Origin: Myxococcales bacterium
GTDB lineage: Bacteria > Myxococcota_A > Polyangia > Polyangiales > Polyangiaceae
Assembly (NCBI GenBank): GCA_004193285.1
Contig: SECP01000042.1
Span: 1 to 64,000 of the forward strand
Direction of reading: 5' to 3'
Length of the DNA stretch: 64,000 nucleotides
A program made the position numbers and the translations under genes. Below, piece by piece: positions 7,505 through 14,677 of this stretch (its first letter is position 1; each line of letters starts with the position of its first letter). The notes beneath the pieces are model-generated. The model was not told the DNA's origin, ran no database searches, and was given only the letters and a program-made list of their open reading frames with translations.

Positions 7505-8412
7505 CAGCTCTTGGGCTTGGCCTCGCCCGCGGGGGGCGTGTCCGCATGCGCGTCGTCCGGCTTGGTGTCGCCTTGGCGCGTGCTGGCAGTGAGCGTCGTC
7601 GGGAGCGTGTCAGACAAGCTGACCTTCTGCGTGCCCCCGGGGCTCGGCTCTTCCTCGATGCGGACGAGCACGGCCGTGATGTTGTCTTCTCCACCGTGCT
7701 CGTTGGCGAGCGCGATGAGCTTGCGACACGCCTCCTCGATGCTCGGCGATTTGGAGACGATGTCGAGGATCTCCGAATCCTCGATCATGCCGCTCAGGCC
7801 ATCCGAGCAGAGCACGTAACAATCCCCGATGGTGGCGTCGTCGCCCTGCAGGTCCACGCTGACGTGCTCCTGCATGCCGAGCGCGCGCGTGATGACGTTC
7901 TTGGGGAGCTCGCTCTTCTGCTCCTCCGTGAGCTCTGGCATTGCCAAGAGGTAGTCGTTGACCAGCGAGTGATCGCGGGTCATTTGCCGGATCTCCCCGC
8001 CGCGTACGCGGTACGCCCGGCTGTCGCCCACGTGCCCGATGTACATCTTGCCCTTGCGACCGCTGAAGAGCGCGCCGACGACGGTGGTGCCCATGCCGTG
8101 GCACTCACGGGACCGTGAGCTCCGCTCGACGATCTGCCGGTTGGCGATTTTGATACCGGTGAGCAGCCGGTTCTCCTCCTCCGACATCCGCGAGTCGAAG
8201 TGGAAGGGCCACGTGAAGTCTTCCGCCGCGGTGGCGCGGAAGAAGTCCACGATCGCCTCCGTCGCCAGCTTGCTGGCGACGTCGCCCGCGCGATGTCCCC
8301 CCATGCCGTCGGCAACGATGTAAAGCTCGTGATCCTGCAGGATCGCGAAGCTGTCTTCGTTGTGATCCCGCTGGAGTCCTACGTCAGTGAGTCCGGCCGC
8401 AACCGCGCGCAT
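7504..8412 (-). CDS. PP2C-type Ser/Thr protein phosphatase
   Basis: A 302-aa cytoplasmic metal-dependent phosphatase (Stp/PrpC/PphA class) that reverses phosphorylation by Hanks-type kinases. Motifs in order: GLQRDHNEDS (metal-ligand Asp), VADGMGGHRAGDVAS, GTTVVGALF, YIGHVGDSRAYRVRGG, ITRALG, YVLCSDGLSGMI and GGEDNITAVLVRI, all intact. The last 50 residues are a Thr/Pro/Ala-rich tail (from EPSPGGTQKVSLSDT) that itself could be phosphorylated. No membrane segment. A transmembrane Ser/Thr kinase lies 0.9 kb further along the same strand with frr between them, so they are possible partners, but they are not one obvious operon. Confidence 0.93.
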   Translation of the reverse strand: MRAVAAGLTDVGLQRDHNEDSFAILQDHELYIVADGMGGHRAGDVASKLATEAIVDFFRATAAEDFTWPFHFDSRMSEEENRLLTGIKIANRQIVERSSRSRECHGMGTTVVGALFSGRKGKMYIGHVGDSRAYRVRGGEIRQMTRDHSLVNDYLLAMPELTEEQKSELPKNVITRALGMQEHVSVDLQGDDATIGDCYVLCSDGLSGMIEDSEILDIVSKSPSIEEACRKLIALANEHGGEDNITAVLVRIEEEPSPGGTQKVSLSDTLPTTLTASTRQGDTKPDDAHADTPPAGEAKPKS

Positions 8413-8711
8413 TTGCCCTCGAAACAGCCTAGCGCATCGCGCTTTCTGTTAGGGGCTAATGTGTCAACCCGGCCCTTTTTTTTGACGAGGCTCGCCGGAG
8501 GGCCTCTTCCCGCGCCATTTCACGGCTCGCGGCTCGCGGATGCGTACATTGAGGGCACGCCAAGCGACCGCGCTTCTTGTACGAAGCGCACCGAGCAAAG
8601 GCCGGGGCCCGGTGTGGGCCCGCCTCGCTCGAGCAAGCTGTTCGCTTTAGCTTGGGGGGCCCGCCGGCGGGCCGCTCGCTGAACGAGGGCCGGGGCCGCC
8701 TGAAAGCAGCC
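8413..8711. other. Intergenic stretch with a 16-bp perfect palindrome
   Basis: About 300 bases between the PP2C start and the frr stop with no credible gene. It holds a T8 run (near 8480) and the perfect palindrome GGCCCGCCGGCGGGCC (8658-8673), just downstream of frr on the minus strand, which could act in 3'-end formation although no U-run follows. Confidence 0.4.
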
Positions 8712-9269
8712 TCAAATCGCGAGGATTTCTTTTTCCTTCGCCGCGATGATCTGGTCGATGCTCTGGCCCGCCTCGGAGACGGCTTCTTCGGCCTTCTTTT
8801 TACCGCGCTCGACTTCGTCTTCGCTGGCGCCGCCGCCAGTCTTCAGCTCGTTCAGCATGTCCAGCGCTTCGTGGCGCGCCTTGCGGACGGCCACTTTGCA
8901 CTCTTCGCCGGCCTTTTTCGCGATCTTGACCAGGTCTTTGCGACGCTGCTCGCTGAGGGCCGGGATCGGGATGCGGATCAAGTCCCCATCCGTTTGCGGA
9001 TTCAGGCCCAAATCGCTCTCGCGAATGGCCTTCTCCACGAGCACCACCGCCGACTTGTCCCACGGCTTGACCGTGAGCATGCGCGGCTCCGGTACGCCGA
9101 CGCTCGCCATCTGCGCGATGGGGGTCGGGGTGCCGTAGTAGTCGACCCGCAGCATGTCCAGCATGGCGGGGTGGGCGCGCCCGGTCCGGAGCTTGGTGAG
9201 GTCGCGGCGCAGCGCCTCCTTGGCTTTTTCTGCGGAAGCTTTCAGCTCGCTCAAGATGTCGTCAATCAT
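8712..9269 (-). CDS. frr: Ribosome recycling factor
   Basis: A 185-aa protein, the usual RRF length. With EF-G it splits the post-termination ribosome. Visible features: N-terminal helix MIDDILSELKASAEKAKEALRR, the highly conserved LRTGRAHPAMLD, YYGTPTPIAQMASV, GLNPQTDGDLIRIPIP and the C-terminal helix with DEVERGKKKAEEAVSE. Start set at the ATG 9269; the frame is open further upstream but RRF proteins begin here. In many bacteria frr follows pyrH and tsf; here it stands alone between a phosphatase and a kinase gene. Confidence 0.97.
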   Translation of the reverse strand: MIDDILSELKASAEKAKEALRRDLTKLRTGRAHPAMLDMLRVDYYGTPTPIAQMASVGVPEPRMLTVKPWDKSAVVLVEKAIRESDLGLNPQTDGDLIRIPIPALSEQRRKDLVKIAKKAGEECKVAVRKARHEALDMLNELKTGGGASEDEVERGKKKAEEAVSEAGQSIDQIIAAKEKEILAI

Positions 9270-9321
9270 CGAGGACCTCGGGTCGCTCGGTATAACACCG
9301 CTTGCGACCGGTATCACGGGT

Positions 9322-10617
9322 CTACGGACTTTGCGGGCGCACGGGGGGCACCTTGGGTTTGCGGGCCGGCCGGGTCTGGCTCGCAAGCTCGCGTGCTCGC
9401 GCGCTCGCGGAGGCGGCCGAGGCCGCTTTTTCCCGTATGAACAGCGCGTCCTCGGCCTCCTTCAGCGCCTTGAGCCGGCGCGCGCTCTCGGCATCCGCGG
9501 AGGCGGTGGCCCGCGCCATGCTGCTCCGCACCAGCTCGTCCGCTTCGCGCGTGCGCTTCATGACGTAAAAACCGAGCGCGCCGAGCATCAAAGAAGCGCC
9601 GACGAGGATGCCGGCCAGCATGCGCCCACGCGACGACGGCGCCGGCTCCAGGTCGAGCTCCATGAGCGCCAAGCTCGGCTGCAACGGGCGGAATTGATAG
9701 ACGACGTTCTCGCGTTCGGCGCGGCTCCACTCCTCGAGCCTGAGCAGCGCGTCCGCTGCCTCTGCCGCGGACTTGAAGCGCGCGCTCACGTCGCGCGAGC
9801 AACACTTGGCAAACCAAGCGTCGAAAGCGCGAGGCAGCGCCGGCTCCACCTTGGAGGGCACCGGGAGCGGGGACGCGCAGACCTTGAGCACGACGTCCCC
9901 GATCGCGTCGCCTTCGAAGGGAACGCGCCCACACAGCGCGGCGAAAGCGCACGCACCGAGCGACCAGATGTCCGACGCCGAGCTCACCGGCGCGGAAGCC
10001 GTCAGCGCCTCCGGGCTCATGTAGTGCGGCGTGCCGAGCACCATGCCGGCTTGGGTCGAGGAAGCGCCCGTCTCCGCGTCGTCTTGGACGACCTTGGCGA
10101 TGCCGAAATCCACCAGCTTGACGCTGTAGCCGTGCCGCCCGCCGTCGTCGTCTTTGGCGAGGAAGATGTTGTCCGGCTTCAAGTCGCGGTGCACGACATG
10201 CGCGCCGTGCGCGGCCGAGAGAGCGCGCGCGCTCTGGGCGACGATTTGCGCGACCTCGGCGAAGGGCAGCTTGCCACGCTGCCTAATGGCGCGTTCCAGC
10301 GACTCCCCCTCCAAGTACTCCATCACGATGTACGGCTGCCCTGCCTCTGTCACTCCGTGGTCGTGCACGGCCACCGCGTGGCGGCTCTTGATCCGCGCGG
10401 CCGCCTTGGCCTCGTTGTCGAACCGCCGCCGCGCCTCGGGACTGCCGGCGAGCTTGGGGTGAACGAACTTGATCGCGACGAGCTGCCCCAGCGTGACATG
10501 TCGACCCGACCACACCGAGCCCATGCCACCCTGCCCCAGCAGGTGCTCGACTCGGTACTTGCCGGCAATCACCGTGCCGGACAAGTCAGACAAGTCGGAG
10601 GACGGAGACTCGGTCAT
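9322..10617 (-). CDS. Transmembrane Hanks-type Ser/Thr protein kinase
   Basis: A 431-aa protein. The kinase domain spans about residues 20-290: Gly-rich loop LGQGGMGSVW, catalytic Lys in VAIK (K50), catalytic loop HRDLKPDN (143-150), DFGIAK, activation-segment GTPHYMSPEA and DIWSLG. All essential residues are present, so it should be active. A single membrane helix (about 340-362, GILVGASLMLGALGFYVM) follows, and the C-terminal region is an Ala/Glu/Arg-rich helical stretch ending in a Lys/Pro-rich tail. That part has no recognised sensor domain. It is divergent from the EEP hydrolase gene over a 64-bp promoter region. The nearby PP2C phosphatase is a plausible antagonist by position only. Confidence 0.92.
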   Translation of the reverse strand: MTESPSSDLSDLSGTVIAGKYRVEHLLGQGGMGSVWSGRHVTLGQLVAIKFVHPKLAGSPEARRRFDNEAKAAARIKSRHAVAVHDHGVTEAGQPYIVMEYLEGESLERAIRQRGKLPFAEVAQIVAQSARALSAAHGAHVVHRDLKPDNIFLAKDDDGGRHGYSVKLVDFGIAKVVQDDAETGASSTQAGMVLGTPHYMSPEALTASAPVSSASDIWSLGACAFAALCGRVPFEGDAIGDVVLKVCASPLPVPSKVEPALPRAFDAWFAKCCSRDVSARFKSAAEAADALLRLEEWSRAERENVVYQFRPLQPSLALMELDLEPAPSSRGRMLAGILVGASLMLGALGFYVMKRTREADELVRSSMARATASADAESARRLKALKEAEDALFIREKAASAASASARARELASQTRPARKPKVPPVRPQSP

Positions 10618-10638
10618 TCAATAAGGCAGCGCGAAGGC

Positions 10639-10667
10639 TTGGGAGACGCCAAAGCATAGCCTATGCT
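10639..10667 (+). promoter_or_regulatory. Probable promoter with overlapping palindrome upstream of the EEP gene
   Basis: TTGGGA (10639-10644) and TATGCT (10662-10667) are spaced by 17 bases. The palindrome GCATAG-C-CTATGC (10654-10666) overlaps the -10 element, a typical repressor-site position. The ATG at 10682 lies only 15 bases further, so the leader would be very short. Confidence 0.4.
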
Positions 10668-10681
10668 GTCAAGCTCACGCC

Positions 10682-11428
10682 ATGCGTCTCCGCGTCGTGA
10701 CCTGGAACATCCACAAGGGTATTGGCGGTGTGGACCGCCGATACCGCCTAGACCGCACGGTTTCCGTGCTCTCCCACCTACAGCCGGACATCGCCCTACT
10801 TCAGGAAGTGGCGGAGGGCATGCCCCGCTGTGGGATGGACCTGCAGATGGAGGCGCTGGCCGAGAAGCTCGAGATGAAGCACGTCGCCTTCGGCGCAGAG
10901 CACCGATTTCGCGTCGGCGGCTACGGCAACGCCATCCTGAGCCGCTACCCACTGACGGACTCCACGCGAATCGACCTGACGATCGGGCGCCGCAAGCAGC
11001 GCGGACTCGTGAAGACGCGCGCCCACGCGAAGCTCGAGCACGGCACGCGGAGCGTGGTCGTCTTCAACCTGCACCTGGGGCTCTCCGGGAGCGAGCGCGC
11101 GACGCAGCTCCAGCGCTTCCTGGAGTGCGACCCTTTCGCGCACCTGCATCACGACACGCCGCTCATCGTCGGCGGAGATTTTAACGACGTTTGGGCGTCG
11201 CTCGGTCAGCGCTTCTTGGAGCCGAAGGGCTTCGTGCGCGCCGGCAAGCTGCTGCCCACGTTTCCGGCGGCGCTGCCGCTGCGCCCGCTGGACGGCCTCT
11301 GGATTCGCGGCGGCATCAAGGTCGTTTCCGCGCACCCGGTCCGCACCGGTTTGGCCAAGGTCGCCTCCGATCACCTGCCCATCGTCGCGGATCTCGAGGT
11401 CAGCCCCCAGTCGCACGAAAGTAGCTGA
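10682..11428 (+). CDS. Endonuclease/exonuclease/phosphatase family hydrolase
   Basis: A 248-aa member of the EEP (DNase I-like) fold. Motifs: VTWNIHKGIGG (metal-binding Asn), LLQEV (metal-binding Glu), GNAILSRYPL, FNLHLGLSGSERA, GGDFNDVW and the C-terminal SDHLPIVAD catalytic His. No signal peptide, so it is probably cytoplasmic. The family covers nucleases, sphingomyelinases and phosphoinositide phosphatases, and the exact substrate cannot be read from sequence. The short form with WNIHKG resembles bacterial proteins often found beside phospholipase D or cardiolipin synthase genes, but no such neighbour is present. It is followed 46 bases later by pgi on the same strand. Confidence 0.88.
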   Translation: MRLRVVTWNIHKGIGGVDRRYRLDRTVSVLSHLQPDIALLQEVAEGMPRCGMDLQMEALAEKLEMKHVAFGAEHRFRVGGYGNAILSRYPLTDSTRIDLTIGRRKQRGLVKTRAHAKLEHGTRSVVVFNLHLGLSGSERATQLQRFLECDPFAHLHHDTPLIVGGDFNDVWASLGQRFLEPKGFVRAGKLLPTFPAALPLRPLDGLWIRGGIKVVSAHPVRTGLAKVASDHLPIVADLEVSPQSHESS

Positions 11429-11473
11429 GGCGCCGCTTCCGTCCCGGGCCGCTTCGTGGAAAGGATCCGGGCC

Positions 11474-13102
11474 ATGGCCGTCACCGCCCTCACCGCCCGA
11501 CCCGAATGGCACGCGCTTTCCGCTCACTACGAGGAGCAGAAAGACGCGCACCTACGCACCCTCTTTCGAGATGACCCGAAGCGCGCCGAGCGCTTCAGCT
11601 TGGAAGCGGCGGGCCTGTATCTGGACTATTCCAAGCACCGCATCACGGCGCAGACGCTCGGCCTCCTGGTGGCCCTAGCCGAGGGGGTCGGGCTGCGCGA
11701 GCGCATCGACGCGATGTTTCGTGGTGACAAGATCAACGCGACCGAAGGCCGGTCGGTGCTGCACGTTGCGCTGCGGGCTCCGCGCGGTCAGCAGATCCTG
11801 GTGGACGGCAAAGACGTCGTCGCGGACGTGCACGCGGTGCTCGACAAGATGAGCCAGTTCGCCGAGCGAGTGCGGAGCGGAGCTTGGCTCGGCCACACCG
11901 GCAAGCGCATCAAGAACATCGTCAACATCGGCATCGGCGGTTCGGACTTGGGCCCCGCGATGGCGTACGACGCGCTGCGCGCGTATTCGGATCGCGGCCT
12001 GACGCTCCGCTTCGTGTCCAACGTGGACGCGACCGACTTCGCGGAAGCGGTGCAGGGGCTGGACGCGGCGGAGACTCTGTTCATCGTCTGCTCCAAGACG
12101 TTCACGACGATCGAGACGATCATGAACGCGCAAACTGCGCGCGGCTGGCTCGTGGAGAAGCTGGGGGACGCCGCCGCGGTGCGCAAGCACTTCGTTGCCG
12201 TCTCCACCAACGCGGCCGAGGTCGCGAAGTTCGGCATCGACACCGAGAACATGTTCGGCTTTTGGGACTGGGTCGGTGGCCGCTACAGCTACCCTTCCGC
12301 CATCGGCCTTTCGGTGTTGGTCGCGATCGGGCCGGACCGGTTCCGCGAGATGCTCGCCGGCTTTCACGAGCTGGACGAACACTTTCGGACCGCCCCGTTC
12401 GACAAGAATTTGCCGGTGCTCTTGGGCCTCCTCGGCATCTGGTACGACAACTTCTTCGGCGCGGAGTCGCACGCGGTGCTGCCTTACGATCAGTACCTGG
12501 GGCGGCTGCCGGCGTACCTCCAGCAGCTGGACATGGAGAGCAACGGCAAGAGCGTCACGCTGGCCGGCGAGCGCGTGAATTACCAAACCGGGCCCATCAT
12601 CTGGGGGCAGCCTGGCACGAATGGCCAGCACGCTTTTTACCAGCTGATTCATCAGGGCACGAAGCTCATTCCCTGCGACTTCATCGGCTTCGCGAAGAGC
12701 CTGAACCCGCTCGGCGAGCACCACGACCAGCTGATGGCGAACTTCTTCGCTCAGACCGAGGCGCTCGCGTTCGGCAAGACGAGCGCGGAGGTGAAGGCGG
12801 AAGGCGTGCCGGACGCCTTGATCGCCCACAAGACTTTCGAGGGCAACCGCCCCACGAGCACGATTTTGGCCAAAGAGCTCACGCCCGCCGTGCTGGGCAA
12901 GCTGGTCGCTTTGTACGAGCACAAGGTATTCGTGCAGGGCGTCGTCTGGGGTCTCAATTCATTCGACCAGTGGGGCGTGGAGCTCGGCAAGGTGTTGGCC
13001 AAGCGCATTGGCGCCGAGCTTTCGAGCAAAGAAGAGCCGCCGCTCGCTCACGACGAGTCCACCAACAGCCTGATTCGCCGCTACCGCCAGCTGCGCAGCT
13101 GA
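11474..13102 (+). CDS. pgi: Glucose-6-phosphate isomerase
   Basis: A 542-aa enzyme interconverting glucose-6-phosphate and fructose-6-phosphate in glycolysis and gluconeogenesis. Both family signatures are present: DWVGGRYSYPSAIGL and DQWGVELGKVLAKRIG. Also visible are the phosphate-binding NIGIGGSDLGPAM and SKTFTTIET, the catalytic Glu in LDMESNGKSV, and the catalytic His in GTNGQHAFYQLIHQGT. Length matches the long E. coli-type enzyme. Start at ATG 11474; the upstream in-frame codons 11456-11473 look non-conserved. It lies close to pgm (14678-16309), so hexose-phosphate enzymes are grouped here. It converges on the HIT gene with only 5 bases between stops. Confidence 0.97.
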   Translation: MAVTALTARPEWHALSAHYEEQKDAHLRTLFRDDPKRAERFSLEAAGLYLDYSKHRITAQTLGLLVALAEGVGLRERIDAMFRGDKINATEGRSVLHVALRAPRGQQILVDGKDVVADVHAVLDKMSQFAERVRSGAWLGHTGKRIKNIVNIGIGGSDLGPAMAYDALRAYSDRGLTLRFVSNVDATDFAEAVQGLDAAETLFIVCSKTFTTIETIMNAQTARGWLVEKLGDAAAVRKHFVAVSTNAAEVAKFGIDTENMFGFWDWVGGRYSYPSAIGLSVLVAIGPDRFREMLAGFHELDEHFRTAPFDKNLPVLLGLLGIWYDNFFGAESHAVLPYDQYLGRLPAYLQQLDMESNGKSVTLAGERVNYQTGPIIWGQPGTNGQHAFYQLIHQGTKLIPCDFIGFAKSLNPLGEHHDQLMANFFAQTEALAFGKTSAEVKAEGVPDALIAHKTFEGNRPTSTILAKELTPAVLGKLVALYEHKVFVQGVVWGLNSFDQWGVELGKVLAKRIGAELSSKEEPPLAHDESTNSLIRRYRQLRS

Positions 13103-13107
13103 GCTGC

Positions 13108-13521
13108 CTACACCTGCTCGAGCACGCGCGCGGCCAGCTCTTGGGCGGCGCCGTGGTCCAGCGAGCCGGTCGGCCATTTCACTCCCAAGCCCTGCGCGTC
13201 GCTGGGCTTGGGAATGATGTGGAAGTGCACGTGATCGACGGCCTGATGCGCGAGCCGCCCGTTGTTTTGCAGAACGTTGTAGTCGCGCGTGCCGGTCGCG
13301 CGCTGGAGGGCGCGACACAGCCGAGGCAGGACCCGCCCCAGGGCGGCGGCGGAGTCGTCCGACAGCTCGTCGAGCGTCTGCGCCGGCTCCTTGGGGATCA
13401 CGACCGCGTGCCCGGGCGCGAGCGGCGCGATATCCAAGAAGGCGAGAACGAGGTCGTCCTCGTAGAGCTTGTGGCAAGGAATCTCGCCGCGGAGGATCTT
13501 GCTGAAAACCGTCTCGGCCAT
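13108..13521 (-). CDS. HIT-family nucleotide hydrolase
   Basis: A 137-aa protein of the HIT superfamily, small enzymes that hydrolyse purine nucleoside phosphoramidates or dinucleotides. It begins with TVFSKILRGEIPCHKLYEDDLVLAFLDI, the HINT/Fhit-like start. The catalytic triad is AVDHVHFHIIPK, that is His-x-His-x-His. The segment APGHAVVIPKEPAQTLDEL is also typical. The C-terminal end is Ala/Glu-rich without further motifs. It sits 9 bases downstream of a TetR gene on the same strand and could be co-transcribed with it. Confidence 0.92.
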   Translation of the reverse strand: MAETVFSKILRGEIPCHKLYEDDLVLAFLDIAPLAPGHAVVIPKEPAQTLDELSDDSAAALGRVLPRLCRALQRATGTRDYNVLQNNGRLAHQAVDHVHFHIIPKPSDAQGLGVKWPTGSLDHGAAQELAARVLEQV

Positions 13522-13530
13522 GTCCCGAGG

Positions 13531-14220
13531 CTACTCCGCTTCGGGAGGGTGTGGAGCCGCGATCGGGCCCAAGCTGGCGCGGGAAGCGAGCAACCGCTCG
13601 CTCGCGCGGACGATGAAGTCCCCCATGCGCAACAGGTCCGGGCTGGGGCCAGGGGCGCCGAACAGCGCCCGTTCCTCGAGGAGCGATAGGCCCATGGCGT
13701 AAACGATGCTGCGCACCATCAGCCGAAGATCCTCGCGCTCGGCGGGATCGCGGCCGTAAGCGTTGGCGAGCACGCCGAACCCAGGATACAGCCGCTCCTC
13801 GAAGACGCGCTGGATGCGCGCGCGGTGCTCCGGGTTCTCGAGCGCGACTACGAACATGAAGCGCACGAACCGCGGGTGCTGGTCCGTGGCCCACAGCGCC
13901 AGGGCGGCGTCACGCGCGAACCGCGGAATGTCCTCGATGCCCCGCGGAAACTGCACGTGGGCCGCTGCCTGCAGCATGTTGCTCGCGCAGTGCTCGATGA
14001 TCTGCTGAACGAGCGCGTCCTTGCTGTCGAAGTAGTGATACAGGCTGGGCTGACTCATCCCCAGCTTCGCCGCCAGCTTGCGCAAGGATGCTCCCGCGAC
14101 GCCCAGCTCGGAGATGAGGGTAAGGCCGGCGTCGAGCACCTCGTCACGCCGCGCCGGGGTCGCGCCCGAGGACTCACGCCGCGCGCGCGGCGATGGTGCG
14201 GCTACCGACTTCTTGCTCAT
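13531..14220 (-). CDS. TetR-family transcriptional regulator
   Basis: A 229-aa repressor. The N-terminal helix-turn-helix is clear: DEVLDAGLTLISELGVAGAS, RKLAAKLGMSQPSLYHYFDSK and DALVQQII (residues about 25-75). The remainder is a helical ligand-binding domain rich in Arg and Glu, with no family-specific motif. A Ser/Arg-rich extension of about 24 residues precedes the HTH. The gene overlaps the upstream small-membrane-protein gene by 47 bases, so they form one transcript. Two near-identical palindromes in the promoter of that transcript (14477-14490, 14501-14514) are the expected site of autorepression. The inducer is unknown; a membrane partner suggests response to a lipophilic compound, which is only a guess. 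Confidence 0.9.
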   Translation of the reverse strand: MSKKSVAAPSPRARRESSGATPARRDEVLDAGLTLISELGVAGASLRKLAAKLGMSQPSLYHYFDSKDALVQQIIEHCASNMLQAAAHVQFPRGIEDIPRFARDAALALWATDQHPRFVRFMFVVALENPEHRARIQRVFEERLYPGFGVLANAYGRDPAEREDLRLMVRSIVYAMGLSLLEERALFGAPGPSPDLLRMGDFIVRASERLLASRASLGPIAAPHPPEAE

Positions 14221-14464
14221 GCCTGCCGCGCAGCATAGCGGCAGGTTCTCGAATCGAAACCCTTCGGGCGTAATTGAGGGCGTTACCGACCAGGGAGCCG
14301 CCCGCGAACAGGATGCAGACGAACACCGGGATCAGAGGCGGCACGAGCGCCATGAACAAGAAGCCGACCGCCAGGTTGAAGAAGAACAGCAGGCTGGCGG
14401 CAGCCACCAAGAAGCAGGCGTGCAGCGGGTAGCGAGCGCGTGAGCGGGCAACCGAATCGTCCAT
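14174..14464 (-). CDS. Small two-helix membrane protein
   Basis: A 96-aa protein with two hydrophobic segments: YPLHACFLVAAASLLFFFNL (about residues 12-31) and LIPVFVCILFAGGSLVG (about 43-59). A basic stretch YARRVSIREP and a hydrophilic tail follow. It resembles 2TM-type small membrane proteins in outline but no catalytic or transport motif is seen. A good GGAGG ribosome-binding site lies 5 bases before the ATG. It is the first gene of the transcript containing the TetR gene and is preceded by the operator-bearing promoter, so it is probably a target of that repressor. Its last 47 bases overlap the TetR gene. Confidence 0.7.
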   Translation of the reverse strand: MDDSVARSRARYPLHACFLVAAASLLFFFNLAVGFLFMALVPPLIPVFVCILFAGGSLVGNALNYARRVSIREPAAMLRGRHEQEVGSRTIAARAA

Positions 14465-14476
14465 GCGACCTCCGTC

Positions 14477-14520
14477 CTATCGACTGATAGTCGTATGTGC
14501 CTATCGGTCGATAGTGTCAA
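14477..14520 (-). promoter_or_regulatory. TetR-type operators and promoter of the small membrane protein/tetR operon
   Basis: Two palindromes with the same half-site, CTATCGACTGATAG (14477-14490) and CTATCGGTCGATAG (14501-14514), are centred 24 bases apart. On the minus strand a perfect TTGACA (14520-14515) is followed 17 bases later by CATACG (14497-14492), a fair -10. One operator fills the spacer and the other covers the start region, so binding should block RNA polymerase. The ATG at 14464 is 13 bases further on. Confidence 0.8.
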
Positions 14521-14635
14521 GACGCGCGCGTACATAGGGCGGGCTCGGCCTTCTGCCGGAGCTCGCTGATCCCTGAGCATGGCTCCGCCGACGCTGACCG
14601 CTGAGAGCGGCCTAGCGCGAAGCGGAAGCTTCTGC

Positions 14636-14667
14636 CGGGTGGGCTGCGACGCTGGCAGCCCTACCCG
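14636..14667 (-). terminator. Stem-loop just downstream of pgm
   Basis: CGGGT-GGGCTGC (14636-14647) pairs with GCAGCCC-T-ACCCG (14655-14667) leaving one bulged base and a 7-base loop, 11 bases after the pgm stop. There is no U-run, so termination is only likely, not certain. Confidence 0.45.
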
Positions 14668-14677
14668 ACCGGCGCGC

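Noticed and set aside
9154..10659. 501-residue plus-strand frame opposite the Ser/Thr kinase
   Set aside because: Composition-driven antisense frame; the minus strand holds a complete kinase.
11675..13689. Long frames in other phases across pgi
   Set aside because: Shadows of the pgi gene, rich in Arg and Ala, with no motif.
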